NCBI GenBank assembly: GCA_002726335.1
Contig: PBSR01000207.1
Span: forward strand, 1-30,691
Reading direction: 5' to 3'
From: Gemmatimonadaceae bacterium
Lineage (GTDB): Bacteria > Latescibacterota > UBA2968 > UBA8231
Length of the DNA stretch: 30,691 nt
Positions 15,346 through 22,689 of this stretch are shown here, piece after piece. The position numbers and the translations under genes were made by a program. The stretch's first letter is position 1. The number at the start of each line of letters is the position of its first letter. A model generated the notes under the pieces. The model saw nothing but the letters and a program-made list of their open reading frames with translations. It was not told the DNA's origin and did not search any database.

Positions 15346-15971
15346 AGAACCCGATCATTGCCTCTGTGACTCTGGTGCTGTGCCTTGCCGCGGCGACGAA
15401 TACCGAGGCTGCCGGCAATGCAGAGACCGGCAAGGCCCTCTACGCCATCTGCGTCGCCTGCCACGGTGTCAACGGCGAGGGCAACACCCTGTTGAACTCA
15501 CCTGTCATCGGCGGGCAGGAAGAGTGGTACGTCACGAGAGAGTTGCAGTACTTCAAGACAGGGATCCGGGGGACCGATTCGCTGGACGTATTCGGCGCCC
15601 AGATGCGTCCGATGGCGATGACCCTGACCAGTGAACAGGCCATCGCCGATGTCGCCGCCTATGTGACCTCCCTCAAACCGCCGGTTCCGCCGACCACCAT
15701 CAAGGGGGACGTTGCAGCAGGTAAGGCGGGTTTCGCCCTGTGTGTCGCCTGCCACGGCGCCAAGGGTGAAGGCAACATCGCCTTCAATGCACCGCGTCTG
15801 ACCGGACAATATGACTGGTATATGGCGCGGCAACTGGCGAATTTCAAGGCCGGCATCCGCGGGTCTAAGCCGGAGGATACCTTCGGTATGCAGATGCGGC
15901 CCATGGCCATGACTCTGATAGATGAAGCTGCCATCAATAACATGGCGGCGTTCATCTCCACACTGAAGTAG
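15342..15971 (+). CDS. Periplasmic diheme cytochrome c (cytochrome c4-like)
   Basis: 209 residues with a signal peptide (cleavage near TEA-AG, residue ~24). Two similar class I domains each carry CVACHG (C37/C40/H41; C134/C137/H138) and a methionine-rich axial region (FGAQMRPMAMTL; FGMQMRPMAMTL). The duplication is close enough to look like a direct gene-internal repeat. Such c4/c553-type proteins shuttle electrons in the periplasm; here it is the obvious donor for NirK and for the CuA subunit. It is the last gene of the cluster before a strong hairpin. Confidence 0.9.
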   Translation: MKNPIIASVTLVLCLAAATNTEAAGNAETGKALYAICVACHGVNGEGNTLLNSPVIGGQEEWYVTRELQYFKTGIRGTDSLDVFGAQMRPMAMTLTSEQAIADVAAYVTSLKPPVPPTTIKGDVAAGKAGFALCVACHGAKGEGNIAFNAPRLTGQYDWYMARQLANFKAGIRGSKPEDTFGMQMRPMAMTLIDEAAINNMAAFISTLK

Positions 15972-15982
15972 GGACTGGATCC

Positions 15983-16029
15983 GGCGCTACTGGTTGCGGT
16001 GGGGCCGGTCCCTCGCAACCAGTAGCGCC
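15983..16029. terminator. Bidirectional hairpin between converging cytochrome and sigma genes
   Basis: A perfect 16-bp inverted repeat, GGCGCTACTGGTTGCG (15983-15998) and CGCAACCAGTAGCGCC (16014-16029), with a 15-nt loop, placed exactly between two converging stop codons. There is no long T-run on either side. The location strongly implies transcription separation. Confidence 0.7.
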
Positions 16030-16032
16030 GCC

Positions 16033-16881
16033 CTAATTCCGCGAGAATTCCCCGAGCCGGTCGCCGCAGCTGTCCCGAAGCTTGTCGAGGGCGCGATTGC
16101 GCAGCTGGCGGATGCGCTCACGGGTGACGCCGAGATCATCGCCGATCTCCTCCAGGGTTTTCGGCTCGCCGTCCCCCAGCCCGAAGTAGGCGCGAACGAT
16201 CCTGGTCTCTCGATCATCCAGCACGCCGAGACACGACGAGATCGTGCTGCGCATCTCGTCTTCATCGAAGCGGTCCTCGATCCCGGCTTCTCCCGGGGCG
16301 GAAAAGACGGCCTGCAGAGGCGTGTCTTCGTCGGGGTAGGCCGGTGCGTCGAAAGAGAGATCCTGCTGGCCGACGACCATGGCGTTGTGGGTCCGCTCGG
16401 CGCTGATATCGACTTGTTCGGCAATTTCTGCGTACGTCGGGTTCCGACCCAGGACCTGCGACAACGCGCTGGTCTGCTTCTCGATCTTCTGCAGGTCGTT
16501 GATCTGGCTCATGGGCGGGCGGGCGATCCGGCCTTGCTCGGCCAGGGCCTTGAGGATCGCCTGACGGATCCACCACACGGCGTAGGTGATAAACTTGAAA
16601 CCGCGGGTCTCATCGAAGCGCTTCACCGCCTCGAGGAGGCCGACGTTGCCCTCAGAGATCAGTTCGACCAGGGACAGGCCGTAGTCCTTGTAGCCACGAG
16701 CGACACTGACAACGAAGCGGAGGTTGGCGGTGATGATCTGCTGGCGTGCCGCCTCGTCACCTGCCCGGGTCCGCGTGAACAGGTCGAACTCCTGTGAACG
16801 GCTCAGTGGCTCGGTATTCTTGATCTCTTTCCAGTAGAGTTCCACGGCCTCTACCGTACTCGGGGTTTTGACAGCGGCCAT
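16033..16881 (-). CDS. RNA polymerase sigma-70 factor, short RpoD/SigA type
   Basis: 282 residues containing region 1.2-2 ([50 protein letters not shown]), region 3 ([17 protein letters not shown]) and region 4 ([43 protein letters not shown]). Region 1.1 and the non-conserved insert of proteobacterial RpoD are missing, giving the length of Bacteroidota-type primary sigma factors. It could be the housekeeping sigma or a group 2 relative. The ribosome binding site CAGGAGG lies just before the ATG, and an inverted repeat lies about 40 nt upstream of the start. Confidence 0.85.
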   Translation of the reverse strand: MAAVKTPSTVEAVELYWKEIKNTEPLSRSQEFDLFTRTRAGDEAARQQIITANLRFVVSVARGYKDYGLSLVELISEGNVGLLEAVKRFDETRGFKFITYAVWWIRQAILKALAEQGRIARPPMSQINDLQKIEKQTSALSQVLGRNPTYAEIAEQVDISAERTHNAMVVGQQDLSFDAPAYPDEDTPLQAVFSAPGEAGIEDRFDEDEMRSTISSCLGVLDDRETRIVRAYFGLGDGEPKTLEEIGDDLGVTRERIRQLRNRALDKLRDSCGDRLGEFSRN

Positions 16882-16919
16882 ACTCGCCTCCTGTAACGCG
16901 TTGATTATTCTTCAGTTAA

Positions 16920-16937
16920 GATCCTCTGCGGAGGATC
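16920..16937 (-). promoter_or_regulatory. Inverted repeat in the sigma-factor 5' region
   Basis: GATCCTC-TGCG-GAGGATC, perfect 7-bp arms, 39 nt upstream of the sigma-gene ATG. It could be a protein-binding operator or a leader hairpin. A TTGACG (minus strand, near 16963) further upstream is a possible -35 box, but no convincing -10 was found. Confidence 0.35.
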
Positions 16938-17047
16938 AATCACCCAAAGGGCAACTTTAACGTCAACGTGAAGGTGCAATATAGAAGCTCCGCCGCACCT
17001 TGGCAAGCAGAGTTCCGATTATCAGACGCCGGAACGCCGTTCAGGAT

Positions 17048-17494
17048 TCAATCAAGACCCGGACGACGTCTCCGAGTCTTCTTCTGAGAGTTCTTTTTCT
17101 TGGAATCCAGGCGGCGCGCCACGGCGGCGCGGCCCGGGCGGGTCTTGCGTCGCGGGGGCGCGGGGGGTCTCAGAGCGGCGGCCATGGTTTCGGCGAAGCG
17201 GGCGATGCAGTCCACTCGATTCCGCGTCTGGGATCGGTGCCGGGAGGAGGCGATGACGAGCTCTCCGTCCGCATTCAGCCGCGACTGCAGCCTTGTCCGA
17301 CAGCGGTCACGCAGGGCCTCCGGAAGAGAGGGGCTGCCGGTCAGGTGGAAGCGCAGCTCCACGCGGGTGCTCGTCTTGTTGACGTGCTGTCCTCCTGGCC
17401 CCGGACTGCGCACGAAGGCGAAGTCGAGTTCGGCCAATGGGATGCGCACGCCGCCGGGTAATTCGACCGCGTCTGGAAGATGGAGAGAGGACAT
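17048..17494 (-). CDS. arfB: ArfB/YaeJ-type peptidyl-tRNA hydrolase (ribosome rescue)
   Basis: 148 residues from ATG at 17494. The GGQ catalytic motif is at residues 34-36 (SPGPGGQHVNKTSTRVEL), followed by the release-factor-like fold. The C-terminus is a long basic tail (RRLDSKKKNSQKKTRRRR), which in ArfB inserts into the mRNA channel of stalled ribosomes. The protein frees peptides from non-stop ribosomes without a stop codon. An alternative TTG start at 17521 would add nine residues; ATG is preferred because a TATACT box lies only 9 nt upstream of it. Divergent from the oxidoreductase gene. Confidence 0.9.
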   Translation of the reverse strand: MSSLHLPDAVELPGGVRIPLAELDFAFVRSPGPGGQHVNKTSTRVELRFHLTGSPSLPEALRDRCRTRLQSRLNADGELVIASSRHRSQTRNRVDCIARFAETMAAALRPPAPPRRKTRPGRAAVARRLDSKKKNSQKKTRRRRPGLD

Positions 17495-17547
17495 GGAAGG
17501 CAGTATACTTACGCCCCCCAATCAATACCACAGGAAAGACGGTTCAC

Positions 17548-18732
17548 ATGCCCGCCAAATACACTGCAGCTATCGTCGGTTGCGGTTCCATCGCGCACGC
17601 GCACATGGATGGCTACGCCCTCGTCGAGGACATCGAAGTTATCGCGATCGCCGACCCCGTGGCCAACGCTCGGTCTCAGTACATCGATCAATACGCTGAG
17701 CTGAATCTGCAGCAGTTTGCCACGGTCGAGCAGATGCTGGATACAGCCCGGCCGGACATCGTCAGCGTCTGCACCTGGCATCTGCTGCACCCGGCGCCGA
17801 CCATCGCCGCCGCCGCGACGGGAGTGAAAGGTGTGATCTGTGAAAAACCCATGGCCATCGGCATGGGCGCCGCAGACAGCATGGTCGAAGCCTGCGAAGC
17901 GAGCGGTACGAAGCTCGTCATCAGTCACCAGCGGCGGTTCACCAAGGGCTGGGAGAAGGCCCGGGAGTTGTTGCAGGACGGCGCCATCGGTCAGCCTCAG
18001 TTGGTGACCAACAAAGTCGCCGAGGGGCTGACGAACTGGGGCACCCATTCCATCGACGGCTCGCGCTTCGTCCTCGGTGACCCACAGCCCCAATGGGTCA
18101 TGGGCGCCGTCGAGCGCCGCACCGATCGCTACGAACGTGACACGGCCATCGAGGACGCCTGCCTCGGCCTGGTCCACTTCGAGGGCGACATCCAACTGTT
18201 CATTCAGTCCGATCTGATGCGCGAAGGCGCCACGGCCGGATCCTTCCAGATCAAGGGCACCGAGGGAATGATGGAGGTCAGCGAGACAAGCGTGCGGTTG
18301 ATGAACGCGACCTCGAAAGGTTGGCACGAGGTGGAACTCGGCGCCGGGGAGGGTGACCGCGCCATCGGCGGCAACACCAACGCCGCCCAGGTGCGGGAGC
18401 TGCTGCAATGGCTGGAGGGTGACGTCGACGAGCACCGAGGTTGCGGACGCCAGGCGAGAGTCACCGTGGAGATCATGATGGGCCTGTACGAATCGGCACG
18501 GCGCAAGCAGATCGTCAACTTTCCGCTGCAGGAGAAGGCCTATCCTCTGGAGTCGATGATCGCCGAGGGTGGATTGCCGGTGGAAATCGAGGGCCGTTAC
18601 GACATTCGCGGCTTCCTCAGCTGGGATGGTGTCGATCCGACGCGTTACAAGGAACTGGCCGACGAGGGCAAGGGGCATCACCAGATCATGCGACAGATCC
18701 ACGGCGAGATGGAAGAAGCTGCCGAGGGCTGA
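17548..18732 (+). CDS. Gfo/Idh/MocA-family NAD(P)-dependent oxidoreductase
   Basis: 394 residues from ATG at 17548, with AGGAAAG 10 nt upstream. N-terminal Rossmann fold with GCGSIAHAH (G11, G13) for dinucleotide binding, the family EKP motif (E99-K100-P101), then the alpha/beta substrate domain (TNWGTHSIDGSRFVLG). Members oxidise or reduce sugars, inositols and related polyols; the substrate cannot be read from sequence. The creatininase-family gene follows 5 nt later, so the two probably act in one pathway. Cytoplasmic; no signal peptide. Confidence 0.9.
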   Translation: MPAKYTAAIVGCGSIAHAHMDGYALVEDIEVIAIADPVANARSQYIDQYAELNLQQFATVEQMLDTARPDIVSVCTWHLLHPAPTIAAAATGVKGVICEKPMAIGMGAADSMVEACEASGTKLVISHQRRFTKGWEKARELLQDGAIGQPQLVTNKVAEGLTNWGTHSIDGSRFVLGDPQPQWVMGAVERRTDRYERDTAIEDACLGLVHFEGDIQLFIQSDLMREGATAGSFQIKGTEGMMEVSETSVRLMNATSKGWHEVELGAGEGDRAIGGNTNAAQVRELLQWLEGDVDEHRGCGRQARVTVEIMMGLYESARRKQIVNFPLQEKAYPLESMIAEGGLPVEIEGRYDIRGFLSWDGVDPTRYKELADEGKGHHQIMRQIHGEMEEAAEG

Positions 18733-18737
18733 CGCTG

Positions 18738-19553
18738 ATGTATTCCGTATCCTACGATGGCTCCAACAAGAAGGTGCTGTGGCAGGAGCTGCTGCGGCAC
18801 GAGTTCGAGGCCGCCCTCGAGCAGGCGCCCGTCGTCATCATACCCATCGGCTCCGTCGAGCAACACGGTCCCCACTGTCCGATGGACGTGGACATCTCGG
18901 CGCCGTTCCACATGGCGGTTGAAGTGGCGCGGCGCATCGAAGAATGGCCCGTCATCGTGGCCCCACCCATCTGGTCAGGCTTCACCCACTACAACATGGG
19001 TTTCGCCGGGACGATCTCCCTGCGCCTGGAAACGTTCCAGTCCCTGGTGGCCGACGTCTGTCGCAGCATTCACGCCAATGGCTTTGAGCGCATTATCACC
19101 GTCAACGGCCACGGCGGCAACGCGGCCCCCTGCAGGGCGGTCAGCTGGCAACTCGCAGAAGAGGACATCTTCACCCTGAGCTTCAGCTGGTGGGACGCCG
19201 TGGAAGCGGAGCTGCAGGCCTGGAGCTCCACCGACGAGGGTGTCGGCCATGGGGGCGAGTGGGAGACGGCGGTGCAGCTGCATCTGCGAGCCCACCTGAT
19301 CGATATGTCACGAGCCCAGGCGGACGATACCCTCACCGCACCTTTCACCGGCGATCTCGCCTTCGCCCAGTTTGCCGAGCGACGGCGGGATACGGCGGCG
19401 GGGACCGGTATCATGGGGGACGCTCTGGCAGCATCGGCGGAGAAGGGCAAGCGTATCTACGACCTGGCATGCGACCGGCTCGAAGCCCTGGCGCGCCAAT
19501 ACCACGGTCTTCCCGTCCGTCACTACCGGCAGTTCGGCAGCCATTGCCGGTAG
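18738..19553 (+). CDS. Creatininase-family metal-dependent amidohydrolase
   Basis: 271 residues. Metal-binding motifs of the creatininase fold are complete: E41, H43 and D52 in GSVEQHGPHCPMDVD, H125 in NGHGGN, E174 in HGGEWET. The family includes creatinine amidohydrolase and enzymes acting on cyclic amides in cofactor and sugar-lactam pathways; the true substrate here is unknown. ATG at 18738 is 5 nt after the oxidoreductase stop, with no strong ribosome binding site of its own, suggesting translational coupling. Alternative starts further upstream overlap the previous gene and are unlikely. Confidence 0.88.
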   Translation: MYSVSYDGSNKKVLWQELLRHEFEAALEQAPVVIIPIGSVEQHGPHCPMDVDISAPFHMAVEVARRIEEWPVIVAPPIWSGFTHYNMGFAGTISLRLETFQSLVADVCRSIHANGFERIITVNGHGGNAAPCRAVSWQLAEEDIFTLSFSWWDAVEAELQAWSSTDEGVGHGGEWETAVQLHLRAHLIDMSRAQADDTLTAPFTGDLAFAQFAERRRDTAAGTGIMGDALAASAEKGKRIYDLACDRLEALARQYHGLPVRHYRQFGSHCR

Positions 19554-19555
19554 AC

Positions 19556-19596
19556 AAAAAAAGTGACGCCCCGCCGGTAGGATCCGACGGGGCGTC
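19556..19596 (-). terminator. Hairpin terminator acting mainly on minus-strand transcription
   Basis: GACGCCCCGCCGG / CCGACGGGGCGTC, 13 bp with one mismatch and a 6-nt loop. Seven A residues (19556-19562) stand on its plus-strand left side, so read on the minus strand it is a stem followed by a U-run. It would stop transcripts coming from the O-antigen-ligase-like gene and also separate the creatininase transcript. Confidence 0.65.
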
Positions 19597-19855
19597 GCCA
19601 GGTTCGACTAGAAACCGTTAAGAACAAGAGCGCCTGGATGGGGCGCGGCCCGCCATTGCGGGCTTTGAGGCATGTCGCCGGCGGAGTGGGTAGCTCCGTG
19701 GGTTCCGGCAAGCAGACTATTGAGCCAGTCGATCGGAATAGGGTGTCAAGGTTCGACGTAGTAACAAGTAGTCTTAGTAAGTGTTATCGGTGATCCTTCG
19801 AGTTCCTTTACCAGAACCTCTGATGACAGGGACACGTGCACCGTAAGAGAGGTGT
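19597..19855. other. Intergenic stretch without a recognised gene
   Basis: Together with the preceding terminator this is a 302-nt gap. It holds one small hairpin (GCCCGC-CATT-GCGGGC then TTT, near 19649-19667) and an AT-richer part around 19720-19800. No tRNA, 4.5S, 6S, tmRNA or RNase P signature was recognised, and short open frames here lack ribosome binding sites. Confidence 0.5.
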
Positions 19856-21241
19856 CTACCGTGTATCTTCGCACGGCTCAGGGACCCGAGAACCACAATA
19901 TATAGTGATACCAAGTAGTATCCAAAAACATCCCGCAGTTGCAGGCAAAAAGAACGGGTAACTCACCAGACCATGGATGAGCACCGAGCTGCAGGCGCCA
20001 AGGGCACCCCAGTGAAGCCAGCCGGTTCCCCTCCAGAACGCACGGGCAGAGATCCACACCCAATAGAATACCAGTATCGTCCATGGGACCGTGCCGGCGA
20101 GCCCGGTCTCGGCCAGCGAGTGCAGCCATTCGTTGTGGGCGAAGCGGGTGATGTCCAGCCGATCGAGGCGGGAAAGCGTGGCCACTCGAGGATCCTGTGA
20201 CATTCCCGCCACCGCCGTTGCGCAGGCCAGCTGGTACCCCCCCGGGCCGACGCCGAACAGGGGTCGAGCCAGGAAGATCTCCCACCCGGCACGCCAGAGA
20301 ACTCGTCTGTGCAGGACGGTCACATCAGACTTCGCCGCCTCGCCTGCGATGTTCGGCAGCGCTTCCAGGCGCTGGCCGACGGATACCTGGCCTGTGGGGC
20401 CCTGCATGATCGGCTGTTCCTGCAGCAGCCGGGTGACCCCCGTCGATGCCAGTGCCAGCAGCAGGAGTGGCAGCCAGGCTGGCCGCTGCGATCGCAGATG
20501 CAGTGCCCGGGCAGAGCAGACGATGGTTACGAGGCTGCCTGCGGCTGCCGCCCAGATCGCGCCCCGGCTGCCTGCCAGCAGCAAACCGGTGTAGATGGTC
20601 ACGACGAAACCGCCCTGCAGCAGCCCGAGGCCCCAGTGCCGTCGGGCGGATCGACACGTCAACCGCACATAGCCGGCCAGCGCCAGGGGCAGGGCGAGGG
20701 CGGCGAAACTGCCAAGGTGATTGGGGTTGTCGAAGGGGCCCACAACACGACCGGGAAACTCGTCCAGTCGTCCCAGTGGATCGGCGCTGACATGCTGCAG
20801 GGCAGCATGGAGTGCGGTGATGGTGGCGGCCCCCACGAGCCAGTGGCCGACCCGGGTCCCACTTCCGGATTTTCCCACGCGGGCACCGAGCCACAGCAGT
20901 GCTGCCGAAAGGGTCGGTGGAAGCAGGGCATGGAACTCCCATGACTGGTGCATCCACGCCGACACCAGCAGGCCCAGCAGCCAGGAAATCGCCAGCCACC
21001 ACGCAACACGAGGCAGGCCTGAGGCTGATCCCTCACCAATGGCGGCCCACGCCGCGGCGGACAGGATCGCCAGGGTTACGGCCACAGCCAGTTCGGCCCT
21101 GTCGACGAACACCGGGTGGGCCAGGGCCACCAGGCAGAGCCCTGCCCCGACCGCCAGGCCGAGCCGCCCGGTGTGTGCCTGGCGTTGCTTTTGCACCCGA
21201 TCTCGCCTACCTTTTCCAGTTCGCTTCAGTATCTGTTCCAC
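19856..21241 (-). CDS. O-antigen ligase/polymerase family membrane protein (Wzy_C)
   Basis: 461 residues, about ten or more membrane helices. Family marks are FDNPNHLGSFAALALPLALA, LLLAGSRGA, and the large periplasmic loop ending in HNEWLHSLAETGLAG. Members join or polymerise undecaprenyl-linked sugars at the outer face of the inner membrane (WaaL, Wzy, PglL). Which acceptor is used cannot be told. The gene stands alone between the creatininase gene and rpsR, not in a visible glycan cluster, although a Wzz-like gene occurs at 28.7-30.3 kb. Confidence 0.85.
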   Translation of the reverse strand: MEQILKRTGKGRRDRVQKQRQAHTGRLGLAVGAGLCLVALAHPVFVDRAELAVAVTLAILSAAAWAAIGEGSASGLPRVAWWLAISWLLGLLVSAWMHQSWEFHALLPPTLSAALLWLGARVGKSGSGTRVGHWLVGAATITALHAALQHVSADPLGRLDEFPGRVVGPFDNPNHLGSFAALALPLALAGYVRLTCRSARRHWGLGLLQGGFVVTIYTGLLLAGSRGAIWAAAAGSLVTIVCSARALHLRSQRPAWLPLLLLALASTGVTRLLQEQPIMQGPTGQVSVGQRLEALPNIAGEAAKSDVTVLHRRVLWRAGWEIFLARPLFGVGPGGYQLACATAVAGMSQDPRVATLSRLDRLDITRFAHNEWLHSLAETGLAGTVPWTILVFYWVWISARAFWRGTGWLHWGALGACSSVLIHGLVSYPFFLPATAGCFWILLGITIYCGSRVPEPCEDTR

Positions 21242-21252
21242 GTCCTGCAGGA

Positions 21253-21483
21253 GTGTCCGACATCGCCAGGGTAAATCGCAAAGAATTCACGGCGAAGCTC
21301 AAGCCCGAAGAGATCGATTACAAGCGTCTCGACGTGCTGTCCCGGTTCCTCACGCCAATCGGCAAGATCGAACCCGCTCGCCGCACGGGTGCCAGCCGCA
21401 CCCAGCAGACACGTATCGTGCGCGCCATCAAGCGTGCCCGCTATCTCGGCTTGCTGCCGTACACGATCAACGACACACGCTGA
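21253..21483 (+). CDS. rpsR: 30S ribosomal protein S18
   Basis: 76 residues (SDIARVNRKEFTAKLKPEEIDYKRLDVLSRFLTPIGKI..). The core has the S18 signature: DYKRLDVLSRFLTPIGKIEPARRTGASRTQQ..IKRARYLGLLPY. S18 sits in the platform of the small subunit beside S6. The only usable start is GTG at 21253, and AGGA lies immediately against it, too close for normal Shine-Dalgarno spacing. The usual neighbours rpsF, ssb and rplI are absent; the gene is divergent from the O-antigen-ligase-like gene and heads a short run with the shell-protein gene. Confidence 0.93.
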   Translation: MSDIARVNRKEFTAKLKPEEIDYKRLDVLSRFLTPIGKIEPARRTGASRTQQTRIVRAIKRARYLGLLPYTINDTR

Positions 21484-21513
21484 ACCGCTGAGCGCCGCGA
21501 GGTCGGCGCCCAT

Positions 21514-22002
21514 ATGTCCGATTCCGCCATCGGGCTCATCGAGACGCGCGGCCTGATCGGCGCCCTCGAAGCAGCCGATACCGCCGCCAAAGCGGCCGAC
21601 GTCCAACTGCTGGGTGTCGAGCGTGTTGGCGGCGGTCTCGTTTCGGTCCGGTTTCGCGGCGACACCGCGTCGGTACAGGCCGCAGTCAGTGCCGCCAGCG
21701 CCGCCGTGCTCAAGGTCTCTGAACTCGTCAGCGCGCACGTGATTCCGTCGCCCGCGATCGATGTCGAAGGGACGTTCCCCGAGAGATCGTCGTCACCGGT
21801 ACCCCCAGCACCACCGACACCCGCCGTCGCTCCACCCCAGGACCTTGAGTCTCTTCCGGTCACGCGTCTGCGGCAGCTTGCCCGTCAGACCGCTGGCATC
21901 TCTCTCCAGGGACGAGAGATCTCCCGGGCCAACAAGAACCAACTGCTCGACGCACTGGGAGCCGCTTACGGCGGCGCCTGGCAAGAAAGTGACAGGAGCT
22001 AG
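21514..22002 (+). CDS. Solitary bacterial microcompartment (BMC) shell-domain protein with C-terminal extension
   Basis: 162 residues. Residues 4-90 are a single BMC domain of the PduA/EutM hexamer type (AIGLIETRGLIGALEAADTA; LGVERVGGGLVSVRFRGD; VSELVSAHVIPSPAIDVEG). A Pro-rich linker (~95-110) leads to a helical segment (DLESLPVTRLRQLARQTAGI; REISRANKNQLLDALGAAY) that resembles Rho-N/SAP-like helix-turn-helix pieces. BMC-H proteins tile protein shells around enzyme sets. No other shell gene or typical cargo is in this window. It follows rpsR by 30 nt, with GAGGT about 10 nt before the ATG. The domain call is firm; the function of the extension is unknown. Confidence 0.85.
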   Translation: MSDSAIGLIETRGLIGALEAADTAAKAADVQLLGVERVGGGLVSVRFRGDTASVQAAVSAASAAVLKVSELVSAHVIPSPAIDVEGTFPERSSSPVPPAPPTPAVAPPQDLESLPVTRLRQLARQTAGISLQGREISRANKNQLLDALGAAYGGAWQESDRS

Positions 22003-22003
22003 C

Positions 22004-22357
22004 ATGGAACGTATGTGGGATTCGATCAAACGCAGCCTGCAGGACGGTGCCGCCATCGCCTTCGACAAGGCGGAGGGACTCACCCAGGTGGGGCGGGCGC
22101 GCCTCGACATTGCCGCGGCAAAAACACGCATGTCTCGGTTGAGGGGTGAACTGGGAACCACCGTGTTCAATCGAATCGAGGCGGGACAGGGAGCAGGTAT
22201 CGGCGATGACGACGAGATTCGGGACCTGTGTGATCGCATCCGCGAGGCCGCCGCGGCACTCGATGCTTCAGAAGAGGAGTTCGAGCAGGTGCGTCGCGAC
22301 CTGCAGGCGGAAGACTCCGACCCCGCAGAAACGGAGGGGTCACCCCTCGGTACGTGA
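22004..22357 (+). CDS. Small helical hypothetical protein
   Basis: 117 residues, almost wholly predicted helix with heptad-like spacing (MERMWDSIKRSLQDGAAIAFDKAEGL; KTRMSRLRGELGTTVFNRIE; IRDLCDRIREAAAALDASEEEFEQVRRDL) and an acidic tail. ATG at 22004 follows ACAGGAGC, a good ribosome binding site, directly after the shell-protein stop. The tight spacing suggests co-expression with the BMC protein. No family recognised; the pattern resembles small coiled-coil or phage-shock-like helper proteins, but that is only appearance. Confidence 0.75.
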   Translation: MERMWDSIKRSLQDGAAIAFDKAEGLTQVGRARLDIAAAKTRMSRLRGELGTTVFNRIEAGQGAGIGDDDEIRDLCDRIREAAAALDASEEEFEQVRRDLQAEDSDPAETEGSPLGT

Positions 22358-22360
22358 CCA

Positions 22361-22430
22361 CCCGCCCACAGCAAGGGCGGGATAGGGGACTCAAAAAGGG
22401 TGGGCCACGGCAAGGTCTACCCCTTTTTCT
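22361..22430. terminator. Pair of hairpins between converging genes
   Basis: First hairpin CCCGCCC / GGGCGGG (22361-22367 and 22375-22381). Second, AAAAAGGG (from 22394) pairs with CCCTTTTT (to about 22430) and provides U-runs in both directions. The second hairpin overlaps the end of the lysine-rich minus-strand ORF. Confidence 0.6.
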
Positions 22431-22632
22431 TTTTTACCACCTTCTTCTTCTTCACCGTCCCTGTCCCTACCTTCTTCTTCACCGTCCCGACCTTCTTCTG
22501 CACCTTCCCCTTGACCTTCTTCTTGACCTTTTTCTTGGGTGCTGCCGCCGGGTCCATCGGCAGGTCGCCGATGTCATCGTCGAGGTCGTCGGGTGCCTCC
22601 TCTTCGGCGAACATGGCTTCCGCCTCGTTCAT
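22417..22632 (-). CDS. Lysine-rich tail ORF (KKKV repeats), possibly read through from the upstream gene
   Basis: 71 residues from ATG at 22632: an acidic segment (EEEAPDDLDDDIGDLPMDP) and then a run of KKV/KKKV repeats to the C-terminus, similar in style to histone H1-like nucleic-acid-binding tails. The frame continues upstream without a break for 19 codons (VLSEDEEAERAEEQLQLE) to a TAG, which is the stop of the 22690-23574 gene, in the same frame. The GGAG before ATG is directly adjacent to it, so independent initiation looks poor. It may be the severed C-terminus of the upstream protein, a read-through extension, or a separate small protein. Confidence 0.5.
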   Translation of the reverse strand: MNEAEAMFAEEEAPDDLDDDIGDLPMDPAAAPKKKVKKKVKGKVQKKVGTVKKKVGTGTVKKKKVVKKKKG

Positions 22633-22689
22633 CTCCAGCTGCAGCTGCTCCTCGGCGCGCTCCGCCTCTTCGTCCTCGGACAGAACCGG

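Noticed and set aside
19597..19855. tRNA or other housekeeping RNA suggested by GGTTCGA-like motifs (19601 and 19750).
   Set aside because: No acceptor stem or cloverleaf can be formed around either motif, and no SRP, 6S or RNase P signature is present.
22425..22535. TTCTTC-rich repeats as a possible DNA repeat array or CRISPR-like structure.
   Set aside because: The repeats are irregular and fully explained by the KKKV codons of the minus-strand ORF.
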